Shown in pieces: positions 10,428 to 20,088 of a stretch of DNA of 64,000 bases; positions within the stretch are counted from its first letter, which is position 1, and every line of letters starts with the position of its first letter. Made by a program: the position numbers and the translations under genes. The DNA is from Skermania sp. ID1734. GTDB taxonomy: Bacteria; Actinomycetota; Actinomycetes; Mycobacteriales; Mycobacteriaceae. The notes under the pieces are model-generated. The model was not told the origin of the DNA. It did not search any database and saw only the letters and a list, made by a program, of their open reading frames with translations. The stretch lies in assembly GCF_007489285.1 (NCBI RefSeq), contig NZ_VLIY01000007.1:62001-126000 (forward strand), written 5' to 3'.

Positions 10428-11540
10428 ATGTCTTTTCCGAATGGGGGTTCCGGTTTTTCCGGGCCGCAGCAGCACAATCCGCAACAGTCGCAATCGCATG
10501 AGCCGCAACACCTACAGCATTCGGCTCAGGAGCAGTCGTTTTCGGCCGGCAGCGGTGGTCCGGCGATCGGTGTCATCCTGGCGGGTGCCATCGCTGCGCT
10601 TGGCGTGATCAACTTTCTCCTCGGTTTCACCCCGTACGTGAAGAACGAAGGCGTCGAGGGCCTGGTGGCCGATCAGTCGTCGAGCTACTTCAGCACCGGA
10701 ATACCGGTGGTGGCGTTGTCGCTGCTGTTGCTCGGTGGCATTCTCGCGGGCCTCGGACTGCTCCCCGAACAGCGGTTACTGGGTGTGGCCACCGCTAGTA
10801 CGGTCACCGGTTTCCTCACATTGGTGTTCATCTCGTTCAACCTGCCATCGGGGCCAAAGCTGGCGTGGGGAGCCTGGCTGGTCCTGGTGCTCTCGCTCAT
10901 CCAGTCGATCGTTGCGATCGGCGCCCTGCTCATCAGTGCGGGGCTCGTGAAGGAACCCACGCCCCGGCCTCGTCAGACCGCCTTCGGCGGTGGCTCTCCG
11001 GGGTACGCACCGCAGGGCGGTCAGCAGCAGGGCCCATCCGGCCAGTCGGGCCAGGCGTCCTACTCGCCCTCGACGAGCGGGCCCAGCGGTCAGCAACAGG
11101 GGTATGGCCAGCAACAGGGCTACGGCCAGCAGCAGGGTTATGGCCAACAGGGCTACGGCCAGCAGCAGGGTTACGGCGGTCAGCAACAGGGCTACGGCCA
11201 GCAGCAGGGGTACGCACCGCCGCCCGGTTACGGCCAGCAAGCCTACGGTCAGCGCTACGGCCAGTCCGGCCCGCCCAGCGGCGGTTATCCCGCCGCGCCG
11301 AGTTACGGCCCAGGCGGCCAGCAGTCGACGTACCAGCCGCCAAATGCCCCCGGTAGTTCCGCGCCGACTCAGCAGTACCAGGCCCCGATGCAGCAGTATC
11401 AGTCGCCGGCCCAGGGTCAGCAGGACGCGCCGACCCAGCAGTACCAGGCACCCAAGCCGCCTGCGGCAGAGGGCGGTCCCACTGAGGATCCAGGCGACAA
11501 AACGCAAGCATTCCGACCGCCAACCAAGGAATCGGAGTAG
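10428..11540 (+). CDS. DUF5336 membrane protein with QGYG-rich tail
   Basis: 370-residue homologue of mycobacterial Rv0954, the 34-kDa antigen, reported to associate with the divisome. A Gln/Ser-rich N-terminus (1-45) is followed by four membrane segments (about 46-66, 91-110, 119-138 and 149-170). A long cytoplasmic or surface tail of Gln, Gly, Tyr and Pro then contains about seven QQGYG-type units at roughly 226-276. A second tail motif, TQQYQAP, recurs near 315-345. The start ATG has GGGAG upstream. It sits just before perM, as in mycobacteria, which supports a cell-division or envelope role. The tail is low-complexity and likely disordered. Confidence 0.85.
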   Translation: MSFPNGGSGFSGPQQHNPQQSQSHEPQHLQHSAQEQSFSAGSGGPAIGVILAGAIAALGVINFLLGFTPYVKNEGVEGLVADQSSSYFSTGIPVVALSLLLLGGILAGLGLLPEQRLLGVATASTVTGFLTLVFISFNLPSGPKLAWGAWLVLVLSLIQSIVAIGALLISAGLVKEPTPRPRQTAFGGGSPGYAPQGGQQQGPSGQSGQASYSPSTSGPSGQQQGYGQQQGYGQQQGYGQQGYGQQQGYGGQQQGYGQQQGYAPPPGYGQQAYGQRYGQSGPPSGGYPAAPSYGPGGQQSTYQPPNAPGSSAPTQQYQAPMQQYQSPAQGQQDAPTQQYQAPKPPAAEGGPTEDPGDKTQAFRPPTKESE

Positions 11541-11552
11541 TTTCACCGGCCC

Positions 11553-11584
11553 ACGGCGCGCCTGATTCAACGGCGCGCCGTTTG
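11553..11584 (+). terminator. Probable terminator between the DUF5336 gene and perM
   Basis: ACGGCGCGCC at 11553-11562 pairs perfectly with GGCGCGCCGT at 11572-11581 across a 9-base loop, followed by TT. It starts 12 bases after the upstream stop codon and would at least partly separate the two genes. Confidence 0.55.
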
Positions 11585-11601
11585 GTGACACGCTCGGTCG
11601 A

Positions 11602-13026
11602 ATGAGTGCGCTGCTGACCGGCGAATCGCGTCGCAAGACTGAATCGCAACGAGACACAGCAGGCGTGGGCCCCGCGACCGGCGTGCAGCCAGCGGCTTCT
11701 CGGCCGCAGCTCACGGCCGAGAAGGCTCGGCAGCTAGTGGTTGTCGCGCTGTTGCCATCAGCGGTGAGCCTCACTGTCGTCGCCGCGGCGGTGCTGGGGT
11801 CGTTGGCGGCCGCGCAGAGTGGCTACACGGGTGCAGCCGGAGCGGTAGCGGCTGGCTGGCTCGGGTTACAGCAGGTCCCGCTCATGGTCTCTGGAACGCA
11901 GCTCGGCCTCCTGCCGCTCGCGCCGACTATCTGGCTGGCCTGGCTGGTGTTTCGCCGCAGCGCGCGGGTGAGCCCGCGGTTGAGTTGCACGGCGGAGCGG
12001 CGCTGGCTGGTGGGGGCCGCGGTCGCCGGGCCGCTGGTGGTGGCGCTGGTCTGCCTGGCCGTCATCAAGGATGCTTCGGGTGTCGTCGCGCTGTCGCCGC
12101 CGAACACGCTGGCCGTGCTGGGGTGGGTGATCGGCATTCATGGTGTCGCCTCGGCGGCCGGTGCCTTCGGTGGTCAGTGGCGCGAGGTGATCAAGGGGCA
12201 AGGGCTTCCCGACTGGACGCCAGCCGCGGTGCTCGCCGGACTCCGGGCGGTCGGGTGGCTGCTGATCGCGGCAACGGTTCTGGTCGTGGTTCTCATCGGC
12301 GCGCACTGGTCCACGGCAACAAACATGTCCACCACCGCCGATGGCGCTGTCGGCACTCTTTCGCTGCTCGTCCTCTCGATGTTGTATCTGCCCAATGTCG
12401 TGGTCGGCGCCGCCTCGGTGCTGGTGGGAAGTTCGGTACACGTCGGTCCGGCGTCGCTGGCCCTCTTCGCGGTCGTCGGCGGTCCCGTACCCGCGGTTCC
12501 GGTAATGGCCGCCGTACCCACGGGGCCGCCGGCGTACTGGTGGCTGGCGCTGCTGCTGGTTCCGGTCGCGATCGGCATCTCGGTGGGCCGCGAATGCGCG
12601 GACCTGAATCTCGACCGGTGGACCGCGGCGAAGGCCGCGGCGGTTTCGGCGACGGTCGCCTCGGCTGTCGGGCTTGCGCTGGCCATGCTGGCGGGCGGTG
12701 ACCTTGGGGCGTTCGGCCACATCGGCGCCGAGATACCGAACGTCGGGGTGATGATCTTCGGCTGGATCGTGCTCTTCGGTGCCGCGACGGCCGCGGTGAG
12801 CGGAAGGCGTCGAGTCGAACCGGCCGAACCGGCCGAGTCGGAACCAGCTGGGCCCGTCCCGACCTCGCCGCCGCTGTCGCTACCGAGCGGGCGGGCCGGC
12901 GGAGTGACGGTGGAGGCCGAGATCCTGGGCGATGCCCCCGCGACTGTGGTGGCCTCCGACGCTGCGGACATCATCGACGCCGAGGTCGTCTCGAACGACG
13001 CCGATGACCCGAAGGGTGCTGACTAG
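11602..13026 (+). CDS. perM: PerM-like integral membrane cell-division protein (DUF6350)
   Basis: 474 residues with about 8-10 membrane segments between positions 45 and 400, then an acidic Pro/Glu-rich cytoplasmic tail. It corresponds in position and architecture to M. tuberculosis Rv0955 (PerM), which stabilises the division apparatus and is needed for chronic infection and for growth at low magnesium. Neighbours are the Rv0954 homologue upstream and purN downstream, matching that genome. No enzymatic motif is visible. The ATG at 11602 is the first in frame after the preceding hairpin. Function here is inferred from synteny and topology. Confidence 0.85.
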   Translation: MSALLTGESRRKTESQRDTAGVGPATGVQPAASRPQLTAEKARQLVVVALLPSAVSLTVVAAAVLGSLAAAQSGYTGAAGAVAAGWLGLQQVPLMVSGTQLGLLPLAPTIWLAWLVFRRSARVSPRLSCTAERRWLVGAAVAGPLVVALVCLAVIKDASGVVALSPPNTLAVLGWVIGIHGVASAAGAFGGQWREVIKGQGLPDWTPAAVLAGLRAVGWLLIAATVLVVVLIGAHWSTATNMSTTADGAVGTLSLLVLSMLYLPNVVVGAASVLVGSSVHVGPASLALFAVVGGPVPAVPVMAAVPTGPPAYWWLALLLVPVAIGISVGRECADLNLDRWTAAKAAAVSATVASAVGLALAMLAGGDLGAFGHIGAEIPNVGVMIFGWIVLFGAATAAVSGRRRVEPAEPAESEPAGPVPTSPPLSLPSGRAGGVTVEAEILGDAPATVVASDAADIIDAEVVSNDADDPKGAD

Positions 13027-13141
13027 CAGCCCGGCACCGGCGATCAAACTTCCGACCTGCTCCGAGCGCTGGAAACCGCGATGACTACGCTTTAGCCGTC
13101 GACATCGACAGCCTCGTTTCCACCTCGCCAGGAGTACTGCG

Positions 13142-13834
13142 CTGACTGCCCCGCGTGAGCCGTTCGATGGCGCCGGTTCACGGCGCGAATCCGGCCGTGA
13201 TGCCACGCACTGGACGCCCAGCGCAGCGCCTGCCCGAATTGTCGTTCTCGCGTCGGGGACGGGGAGCTTGTTGCAGGCGCTGCTCGAGCGCGCCGAGGCT
13301 GCCGATTACCCGGCGGAAATCGTCGCGGTGGGCGCTGATCGGGATTGCAAGGCCCTCGACCATGCTGCCGCGCGCGGTGTCGCGACGTTTCGGGTGTCGG
13401 TGCGCGACTTCGCTGACCGGGCCACCTGGGACGATGCGCTGACCGAGCGGGTGACCGCCCACGATCCTGATCTGGTGGTCACCGCGGGGTTCATGAAGCT
13501 GCTCGGCCCGCGGTTTCTGGAGCGGTTCGCGGGTCGGGTGATCAATACCCATCCCGCCCTGCTGCCGGCTTTTCCAGGCGCCCACGCCGTGCCCGACGCA
13601 TTGGCCTACGGGGTGCGGTTGACGGGATGCACGGTCCATCTGGTCGATGCCGGGATCGACACCGGACCCGTCTTGGCGCAGGAAGCGGTCACCGTGCTGC
13701 CTGATGACGATGAATCGAGCCTGCATGAGCGCATCAAGGTGGTAGAACGCCGCTTGTTGGCCGATGTCGTGGCCGATGTTGCTCGCAATGGTGTTGTCTC
13801 CGATGGACGAAAGGCCCGGATTCCCAGTGACTGA
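13142..13834 (+). CDS. purN: Phosphoribosylglycinamide formyltransferase, likely CTG start
   Basis: PurN transfers the formyl group of 10-formyl-THF to GAR in purine synthesis. The N-terminal strand and phosphate loop [13 protein letters not shown], the catalytic [15 protein letters not shown] and the Asp in [15 protein letters not shown] are intact. There is no in-frame ATG or GTG upstream of the first strand. The next in-frame TTG (13268) would remove the SGTGS loop. A CTG at 13142 gives the N-terminus (M)TAPREPF and lies 7 bases after AGGAG (13130-13134), so it is the best start, giving 230 residues. The gene overlaps the start of purH by 8 bases, implying coupled translation. Confidence 0.88.
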   Translation: MTAPREPFDGAGSRRESGRDATHWTPSAAPARIVVLASGTGSLLQALLERAEAADYPAEIVAVGADRDCKALDHAAARGVATFRVSVRDFADRATWDDALTERVTAHDPDLVVTAGFMKLLGPRFLERFAGRVINTHPALLPAFPGAHAVPDALAYGVRLTGCTVHLVDAGIDTGPVLAQEAVTVLPDDDESSLHERIKVVERRLLADVVADVARNGVVSDGRKARIPSD

Positions 13835-15386
13835 TGAACGCAAGGTGGTGCGGCGGGCGCTGGTCAGCGTCTACGACAAGACCGGGCTGATCGAACTCGC
13901 CAACGGACTGCACGAAGCGGGCGTGGAGATCGTCTCGACCGGTTCGACCGCCGCGCGGATCGCTGAGGCGGGTCTTCCGGTGACTCCCGTGGAGGACCTG
14001 ACCGGATTCCCGGAGACGCTCGACGGCCGGGTCAAGACCCTGCACCCGCACGTGCACGCGGGAATCCTTGCCGACACTCGCAAGCCGGAACACCTCGAAC
14101 AGCTTTCCGAGTTGCAGGTCGAGGCCTTCCAACTGGTGGTGGTGAACCTCTATCCGTTCACCCAGACCGTCGCCAGCGGCGCCAGCCCGGACGACTGTGT
14201 GGAGCAGATCGATATCGGCGGACCGTCGATGGTGCGCGCGGCGGCCAAGAACCACCCGTCGGTCGCGGTCGTCGTCGATCCGGCCCGCTACCCAGAAGTG
14301 CTGGCCGCGGTCAAGGCCGGTGGTTTCACGCTCGCCCAGCGAATTGGCTTGGCGGCACAGGCGTTTCAGCACACCGCCGCCTACGACGTCGCTGTTGCGA
14401 GCTGGATGACGAGTGTGCTGGCGCCGAGCGAGGAAAAGTTTCCGAGCTGGATCGGCGGAACCTGGCAGCGCGCGGAGGTGCTGCGCTACGGCGAGAACCC
14501 GCACCAGGCGGCGGCGTTGTACATCTCCGACGGGCCGACCCGGGGTCTGGCGCAGGCCACGCAGCTGCACGGCAAGGAAATGTCGTTCAACAACTACACC
14601 GACGCGGACGCCGCGTGGCGGGCGGCGTATGACCACCGCGAGCCTACGGTAGCGATCATCAAGCACGCCAACCCGTGCGGCATCGCCATCGGCGCCGACA
14701 TCGCCGAAGCGCACCGCAAGGCGCACGCGTGCGACCCGGTGAGCGCGTTCGGTGGGGTGATCGCCGCCAACCGCGAGGTGACGATGGAGATGGCCGAGCA
14801 AGTCGCCGAGATTTTCACCGAGGTGATCATCGCGCCCGGGTACGGCGACGGCGCGCTGGAAGTGTTGCAACGCAAGAAGAACGTGCGCATCCTTCAGGCC
14901 GACCCCCCGCAGCTGGCGGGCGTCGAACTGCGCCCGATCTCGGGGGGCGGCGCGCTGCTGCAGCAGCGTGACGTGCTAGACGCCGACGGTGACGATCCGG
15001 CCGACTGGACGCTGGTGGCGGGCGAACCCGCCGATGCCGCGACCCTGGCCGATCTCGAGTTCGCCTGGCGCGCCTGCCGGGCGGTGAAGTCGAACGCGAT
15101 CCTGCTGGCCGACGACAAGGCGTCGGTCGGAGTGGGGATGGGGCAGGTCAACCGCGTGGACGCGGCTCAGCTCGCGGTGCAGCGCGCGGGCGACCGTGCC
15201 AAGGGTGCCGTCGCCGCGTCGGACGCGTACTTCCCGTTCCCCGACGGCCCGGAAATCCTGATCAAGGCCGGCGTGCGGGCAATCGTGCAGCCCGGCGGTT
15301 CGGTGCGCGATCAGCTCACCATCGACGCGGCCAAGGAAGCGGGCGTGACGCTGTATCACACGGGTGCGCGTCACTTCGCGCACTAA
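13827..15386 (+). CDS. purH: Bifunctional AICAR formyltransferase / IMP cyclohydrolase
   Basis: About 519 residues carrying out the last two steps of IMP synthesis. The N-terminal cyclohydrolase domain starts [13 protein letters not shown] and contains [13 protein letters not shown] and GRVKTLHP. The C-terminal transformylase domain includes the KHANPCG motif with catalytic Lys and His, and ends in [18 protein letters not shown]. The GTG at 13827 is preferred because it places VTDERK directly before the conserved core; ATG at 13803 is an alternative. It overlaps purN, as in mycobacteria, forming a two-gene purine operon. Confidence 0.96.
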   Translation: MTDERKVVRRALVSVYDKTGLIELANGLHEAGVEIVSTGSTAARIAEAGLPVTPVEDLTGFPETLDGRVKTLHPHVHAGILADTRKPEHLEQLSELQVEAFQLVVVNLYPFTQTVASGASPDDCVEQIDIGGPSMVRAAAKNHPSVAVVVDPARYPEVLAAVKAGGFTLAQRIGLAAQAFQHTAAYDVAVASWMTSVLAPSEEKFPSWIGGTWQRAEVLRYGENPHQAAALYISDGPTRGLAQATQLHGKEMSFNNYTDADAAWRAAYDHREPTVAIIKHANPCGIAIGADIAEAHRKAHACDPVSAFGGVIAANREVTMEMAEQVAEIFTEVIIAPGYGDGALEVLQRKKNVRILQADPPQLAGVELRPISGGGALLQQRDVLDADGDDPADWTLVAGEPADAATLADLEFAWRACRAVKSNAILLADDKASVGVGMGQVNRVDAAQLAVQRAGDRAKGAVAASDAYFPFPDGPEILIKAGVRAIVQPGGSVRDQLTIDAAKEAGVTLYHTGARHFAH

Positions 15387-15441
15387 GCTCAACCAAACGG
15401 CCACCCTTGCCGCCCGTTCGCCCAGAGCGTAGACCGGTGAT

Positions 15442-15546
15442 ATGCCTAATACCCCGCAGCAGTTCCTCGGCAATCTGGTGTGGTACCTGGGCGTTTTGGT
15501 GCAGCTGACACCCCAACTGCTCGGCACCCTGATCAACATGCTCTGA
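15442..15546 (+). CDS. Candidate 34-aa hydrophobic micropeptide
   Basis: A short frame after purH encodes MPNTPQQFLGNLVWYLG followed by a Leu/Val/Thr-rich stretch, enough for one membrane-spanning helix. About four fifths of its codons end in G or C, like the surrounding genes. The gap it occupies (15387-15586) would otherwise be empty. The ribosome-binding site is weak (ACCGGTGAT immediately before the ATG). No family is recognised; it may be chance. Confidence 0.35.
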   Translation: MPNTPQQFLGNLVWYLGVLVQLTPQLLGTLINML

Positions 15547-15586
15547 AGTTCGCCTAGCCGGGACGCCGGAACGCTCGTAGCGTGAA

Positions 15587-16978
15587 ATGGTGACTCGACC
15601 GCAGACCACACGTCCCTGCACGCTCGGCGAGCTTCGCGCGTCCGGGCACCGCCAGCTCACCGTCAAACAAGAGATCCGCGCCAACCTGCTGACCGCGCTA
15701 CGCGAGGGACGCGACCCCTGGCCGGGCATCGTGGGCTTCGAAGACACCGTGTTGCCACAACTCGAGCGCGCGTTGATTGCCGGTCACGACGTGGTGTTGC
15801 TCGGTGAGCGCGGGCAGGGCAAGACCCGGCTGCTGCGGACGCTGTATTTACTGCTGGACGAGTGGACTCCCGTCATCGCGGGATCCGAGCTCGGGGAACA
15901 TCCCTACGAGCCCATCACGCCCGCCTCACTTCGACGCGCTGAGGAACTCGGCGACGCGCTGCCCGTGGCGTGGCGCCACCGCAGCGAGCGGTATGCGGAA
16001 AAGCTGGCCACCCCGGATACCAGCGTCGCGGACCTGGTTGGCGACGTGGACCCGGTGAAAGTGGCGGAGGGCCGCAGCCTGGGCGACCCGGAAACGATCC
16101 ACTTCGGCCTGGTACCGCGCTCGCATCGCGGCATCGTGGCCATCAACGAACTGCCCGATTTGGCCGAACGCATCCAGGTGTCGCTGCTGAACGTGATGGA
16201 GGAGCGCGACATTCAGGTCCGCGGCTACACGCTGCGCCTGCCGCTGGACGTGTTGCTGGTGGCCAGCGCGAACCCGGAGGACTACACCAACCGCGGCCGC
16301 ATTATCACCCCGCTCAAGGACCGTTTCGGCGCGGAGATTCGCACCCACTATCCGCTCGCGCTCGGCGACGAGATCGCGGTGATCCACCAGGAGGCGCACC
16401 TCGAGGCCAAGGTTCCCGAATACCTGCTCGAGGTGCTCGCGCGGTTCACCAGGCTGCTGCGCGAATCGACCGCGATCGACCAGCGCTCGGGCGTGTCGGC
16501 GCGATTCGCGGTGGCCGGCGCGGAAACGGTGGCGGCCTCGGCATTGCGTCGTGGCGCGATTCTCACCGAGGCCGAGCCGGTAGCGCGGCCGGTCGACCTC
16601 GGCACCGTGGTCGACGTGCTACGCGGCAAGCTCGAATTCGAGAGCGGCGAAGAGGGCCGGGAGGCGGAGGTCCTCGAACACCTGCTTCGGCGGGCGACCG
16701 CGGACACCGCACGCTCCGCGCTCGGCGGGCTCGATCTGGGTCCGCTGGTGGCCGCGGTGGAGTCGGGCGATCCGGTGATCACCGGCGAACGCATCAGCGC
16801 CAAAGCCCTGCTCGACGAGCTGCCGAAGTTGAAGGTACTTGATCAGGTGGCCAAGCGATTACACGCGGAAAGCGACGGTGATCGCGCCGCCGCGGCCGAA
16901 TTCGCCTTGGAAGGACTCTATTTGGCGCGCCGACTGTCGAAGATCTCCGGCGACAACGGGGAGCTGGTGTACGGCTGA
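15587..16978 (+). CDS. MoxR/ChlI-like AAA ATPase
   Basis: 463-residue AAA+ protein related to the magnesium-chelatase I subunit and corresponding to Rv0958. Walker A GERGQGKT is at 73-80; a Walker B-like segment ending INELPD and the sensor-type stretch LLVASANPEDYTNRGRI follow. MoxR ATPases usually remodel or load metal cofactors into partner proteins together with VWA-domain partners, and one is encoded immediately downstream with a 1-base TGATG overlap. ATG at 15587 or GTG at 15590 could be the start. No chlorophyll or cobalamin genes are nearby, so a tetrapyrrole chelatase role is unlikely. Confidence 0.9.
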   Translation: MVTRPQTTRPCTLGELRASGHRQLTVKQEIRANLLTALREGRDPWPGIVGFEDTVLPQLERALIAGHDVVLLGERGQGKTRLLRTLYLLLDEWTPVIAGSELGEHPYEPITPASLRRAEELGDALPVAWRHRSERYAEKLATPDTSVADLVGDVDPVKVAEGRSLGDPETIHFGLVPRSHRGIVAINELPDLAERIQVSLLNVMEERDIQVRGYTLRLPLDVLLVASANPEDYTNRGRIITPLKDRFGAEIRTHYPLALGDEIAVIHQEAHLEAKVPEYLLEVLARFTRLLRESTAIDQRSGVSARFAVAGAETVAASALRRGAILTEAEPVARPVDLGTVVDVLRGKLEFESGEEGREAEVLEHLLRRATADTARSALGGLDLGPLVAAVESGDPVITGERISAKALLDELPKLKVLDQVAKRLHAESDGDRAAAAEFALEGLYLARRLSKISGDNGELVYG

Positions 16979-18927
16979 TGGCTCGCGACGCGCGCTACGG
17001 CCGTTACCAGGGCGGCGACCCGCTCGCGCCGCCGGTAGATCTGCGCGAGGCGCTGGAAACCATCGGCTCCGATGTCATGGCGGGCAGCTCCCCGCGTCAC
17101 GCGTTGCAGGAGCTACTGCGTCGCGGCACTCAAAACACTACGGGGCTTGATGAATTGGCCCGGCGGGTGCACCAGCGGCGGCGGGAAATGTTGCAGCGCA
17201 GCAACCTTGGTGGAACTCTCGAAGAGGTTCGCAAGCTATTGGACCGGGCGGTGCTCGAGGAACGCAAGGAACTCGCCCGCGCGCTCGATGATGATGCTCG
17301 CTTCGCCGAAATGCAGCTTGCCGAGCTGCCGCCCTCGACCGCCCAAGCGGTGCAAGAACTTTCCGACTACAACTGGCGCAGCCAGCAGGCCCGCGAGGAC
17401 TACGAGAAGATCCGCGACCTGCTCGGCCGGGAGTTGCTCGACCAGCGTTTCGCCGGCATGAAGCAGGCGCTGGAGAACGCGACCGAAGAAGATCGCCAGC
17501 GCATCAACGACATGCTCGAGGACTTGAACGACCTCCTCGATGCGCACTCCCGCGGGGAAGACACCGATGAGCAGTTCCGCGAGTTCATGGATAAGCACGG
17601 CGACTTCTTTCCGGAGAATCCTCGTAACGTCGAGGAGCTCCTGGATTCGCTGGCCCAACGTGCGGCCGCCGCGCAGCGGTTGCGCAACAGCCTCACTCCC
17701 GAGCAACGCGCCGAACTCGACGCCCTGGCCACCCAGGCGTTCGGCAGCCCCAGCCTGATCAACCAACTCGACCGCCTCGACGCCCACCTGCGGGCCGCGC
17801 GACCGGGCGAGGACTGGGAAGGGTCGCAACGGTTCCGGGGCGACGATCCGCTCGGACTGGGTGAGGGGACCTCGGCGCTGCAGGAAATCGCCGAACTCGA
17901 GCAACTCGGCGAGCAGTTGGCGCAGCAGCATGCCGGTGCGCAACTCGACGACATCGACCTCGAGGCCCTGGCCCGCCACCTCGGCGACGAGGCGACAGCG
18001 GATGTCCGGACCCTGGCGGAACTGGAGAAGGCGCTGCAACGGCAGGGCTTCCTCGACCGGGGCGCGGACGGGCAATGGCGGCTGTCACCCAAGGCGATGC
18101 GTCGGCTCGGCGAGGCGGCGCTGCGCGATGTCGCGGACCGCATCGCCGGGCGTGGCGGCCAGCGCGACACCCGGCGGGCGGGCGCCATGGGAGAGCCGAC
18201 CGGCGCGAGTCGGCCGTGGGAATTCGGTGACACCGAGCCGTGGGACGTGACTCGCACGCTCACCAACGCGGTGTTGCGCGACCCGGGGCGGGTGCCGGTG
18301 CGGCTGCAGGTCGTGGATGTAGAGGTCAGCGAAACCGAACAGCGCACCCAGGCCGCGGTGGCGTTGCTGGTCGACACCTCGTTCTCGATGATCATCGAGG
18401 GGCGCTGGGTGCCGATGAAACGCACGGCGCTCGCGCTCAACCATCTGGTCACCACGCGGTTCCGCGGCGATCACCTCCAACTGATCGGTTTCGGCCGACA
18501 CGCCCAAACGCTGACCCCGGCCGAACTCGCCGGCCTCGACGGCGCGTACGAGCAGGGCACCAACCTGCATCACGCGCTGCTGCTGGCCGCGCGGCATTTC
18601 CGTAAACATCCGAACGCCCAGCCGGTGGCGCTCATCGTCACCGACGGCGAGCCCACGGCGCATCTCGAGCCGGACGGTTTCGCGGTGTTCGACTACCCCC
18701 CGAGCATGCGCACGCTCGGCTTGACAGTGCATGAGCTGGATCAGCTCGCGCGGCTCGGCGCGCAGGTGACGATCTTCCGCTTGGGTGACGATCCCGGTCT
18801 TGCGCGGTTTGTGGACCGGATGGCCCGTCGGGTTGCAGGGCGGGTGGTGGCCCCTGATCTGGACGGTCTCGGCGCCGCGGTGGTGAGCGACTACATGCGC
18901 ATGCGACGGGGCTCGAATACGCGCTGA
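16978..18927 (+). CDS. VWA-domain protein partner of the MoxR ATPase
   Basis: 649 residues; positional equivalent of Rv0959. A long helical, charged N-terminal half (about 80-400) rich in Glu, Arg and Gln, probably coiled-coil, precedes a C-terminal von Willebrand A domain. Its MIDAS motif LLVDTSFSM (D466, S468, S470) and the later VTDGEPT loop are intact, so metal-dependent protein binding is expected. Translation is coupled to the upstream ATPase gene through TGATG. The pair resembles MoxR-VWA chaperone modules whose clients in mycolate-containing bacteria are unknown. Confidence 0.9.
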   Translation: MARDARYGRYQGGDPLAPPVDLREALETIGSDVMAGSSPRHALQELLRRGTQNTTGLDELARRVHQRRREMLQRSNLGGTLEEVRKLLDRAVLEERKELARALDDDARFAEMQLAELPPSTAQAVQELSDYNWRSQQAREDYEKIRDLLGRELLDQRFAGMKQALENATEEDRQRINDMLEDLNDLLDAHSRGEDTDEQFREFMDKHGDFFPENPRNVEELLDSLAQRAAAAQRLRNSLTPEQRAELDALATQAFGSPSLINQLDRLDAHLRAARPGEDWEGSQRFRGDDPLGLGEGTSALQEIAELEQLGEQLAQQHAGAQLDDIDLEALARHLGDEATADVRTLAELEKALQRQGFLDRGADGQWRLSPKAMRRLGEAALRDVADRIAGRGGQRDTRRAGAMGEPTGASRPWEFGDTEPWDVTRTLTNAVLRDPGRVPVRLQVVDVEVSETEQRTQAAVALLVDTSFSMIIEGRWVPMKRTALALNHLVTTRFRGDHLQLIGFGRHAQTLTPAELAGLDGAYEQGTNLHHALLLAARHFRKHPNAQPVALIVTDGEPTAHLEPDGFAVFDYPPSMRTLGLTVHELDQLARLGAQVTIFRLGDDPGLARFVDRMARRVAGRVVAPDLDGLGAAVVSDYMRMRRGSNTR

Positions 18928-18994
18928 TACCGGATTACGCGCCCACTTCCGGTACCTTGTCCGCGACGGTGTTTGCGTCGTGGAGGGAAACAGC

Positions 18995-19918
18995 TTGTCC
19001 GACTTGTCTTATCTGCAGTCCATAGTGATCGGCGCGCTGCAAGGAGTCACAGAGCTCTTTCCAATCTCGAGTCTCGGGCATTCGGTGCTGATACCGGCCT
19101 GGATCGGCGGTTCCTGGAGCGACCTGGTCACCCAGGGCGACTCCGACACCGCGACGCCGTATCTCGCCTTCGTGGTGGCCCTGCATGTCGCGACAGCCCT
19201 GGCGCTGCTGGTGTTCTATTGGCGCGACTGGGTGGAGATCATCAAAGGATTCTTCGAGACGCTGCGCACCCGACGGGTGGAGACCTCGACGCAGCGGCTC
19301 GCGTGGCTGATCATCGTCGCCACGGTGCCGGTGGGGTTGCTCGGACTACTGCTGGAGCATCCGTTGCGCACCTTGTTCGCCACTCCGCTGATCGCCGCGA
19401 TCTTCCTGGCGATCAACGGTGGGGTCCTCACCGCCGGTGAGGTATTGCGTCGCAAGCAGGCAATGTCGCTCGCCGAATACGGCCGCCGCTTCGCGTACAC
19501 CGAGCAGTACGGCGAGGAACCGCCGAGCGACGACCGCCGAATCGAGCACCTCGATTACAAGGAAGGGTTCGGCATCGGCTTGGTGCAGAGCCTCGCGCTC
19601 CTGGCTGGAATCAGCCGCTCGGGCGTCACGATGGTCGGTGGGCTGGTTCGCGGGCTCGACCACGAGGATGCGGCCAAGTTCGCCTTCCTGCTGGCGACGC
19701 CGGTCATCCTGGCGGCAGGTGTGCTCAAGCTACCCACGCTGTTCGGCCCACAGGGCCACGGCATCGGGGGACAGGTGCTCGCCGGTGCGCTCGTGGCGGC
19801 GGCGGCCTCATACCTGTCGGTGCGGTTCCTGACCAAGTACTTCCACACCCGAACGCTGATTCCGTTCGCGGTCTATTGCGTGGTTTTCGGCCTGATTTCG
19901 GTGGTGCGGTTTCTTTAA
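18995..19918 (+). CDS. uppP: Undecaprenyl-diphosphatase (BacA/UppP)
   Basis: Integral membrane phosphatase that recycles undecaprenyl diphosphate to the monophosphate carrier for cell-wall synthesis and can confer bacitracin resistance. The conserved QGVTELFPISSLGHS near residue 15 and ISRSGVTM near 210 are the active-site segments. About eight membrane helices fit. The TTG at 18995 is chosen because GGAGGG (18982-18987) lies 7 bases upstream; a GTG at 18980 is also in frame but overlaps that site. A tandem repeat begins right after the stop. Confidence 0.95.
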   Translation: MSDLSYLQSIVIGALQGVTELFPISSLGHSVLIPAWIGGSWSDLVTQGDSDTATPYLAFVVALHVATALALLVFYWRDWVEIIKGFFETLRTRRVETSTQRLAWLIIVATVPVGLLGLLLEHPLRTLFATPLIAAIFLAINGGVLTAGEVLRRKQAMSLAEYGRRFAYTEQYGEEPPSDDRRIEHLDYKEGFGIGLVQSLALLAGISRSGVTMVGGLVRGLDHEDAAKFAFLLATPVILAAGVLKLPTLFGPQGHGIGGQVLAGALVAAAASYLSVRFLTKYFHTRTLIPFAVYCVVFGLISVVRFL

Positions 19919-19919
19919 C

Positions 19920-20073
19920 CCGGTCAGGATGCGAGTGAGCATCGCAGCGACGCAGTCGCGAGGAGCGGAGCGAGTGGAGCTGACCGGCAATAGGCGCCGG
20001 TCAGGACGGGAGTGAGCATCGCAGCGACGCAGTCGCGAGGAGCGGAGCGAGTGGAGCTGACCGGCAATAGGCA
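19920..20073 (+). repeat. Two tandem copies of a 77-bp dispersed repeat
   Basis: Two nearly identical units with a period of 77 bases fill the convergent gap between uppP and rpsR2; a third, degenerate start follows. The core begins GTGAGCATCGCAGCGACGCA and continues into a GAGCGGAGCGAGTGGAG stretch. The same core occurs twice more in the opposite orientation at 21914-22060. This type of sequence is widespread at gene ends in nocardioform genomes and creates spurious frames reading MSIAATQSRGAERVEL. Confidence 0.9.
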
Positions 20074-20088
20074 CCGGCCAGGACGGGA

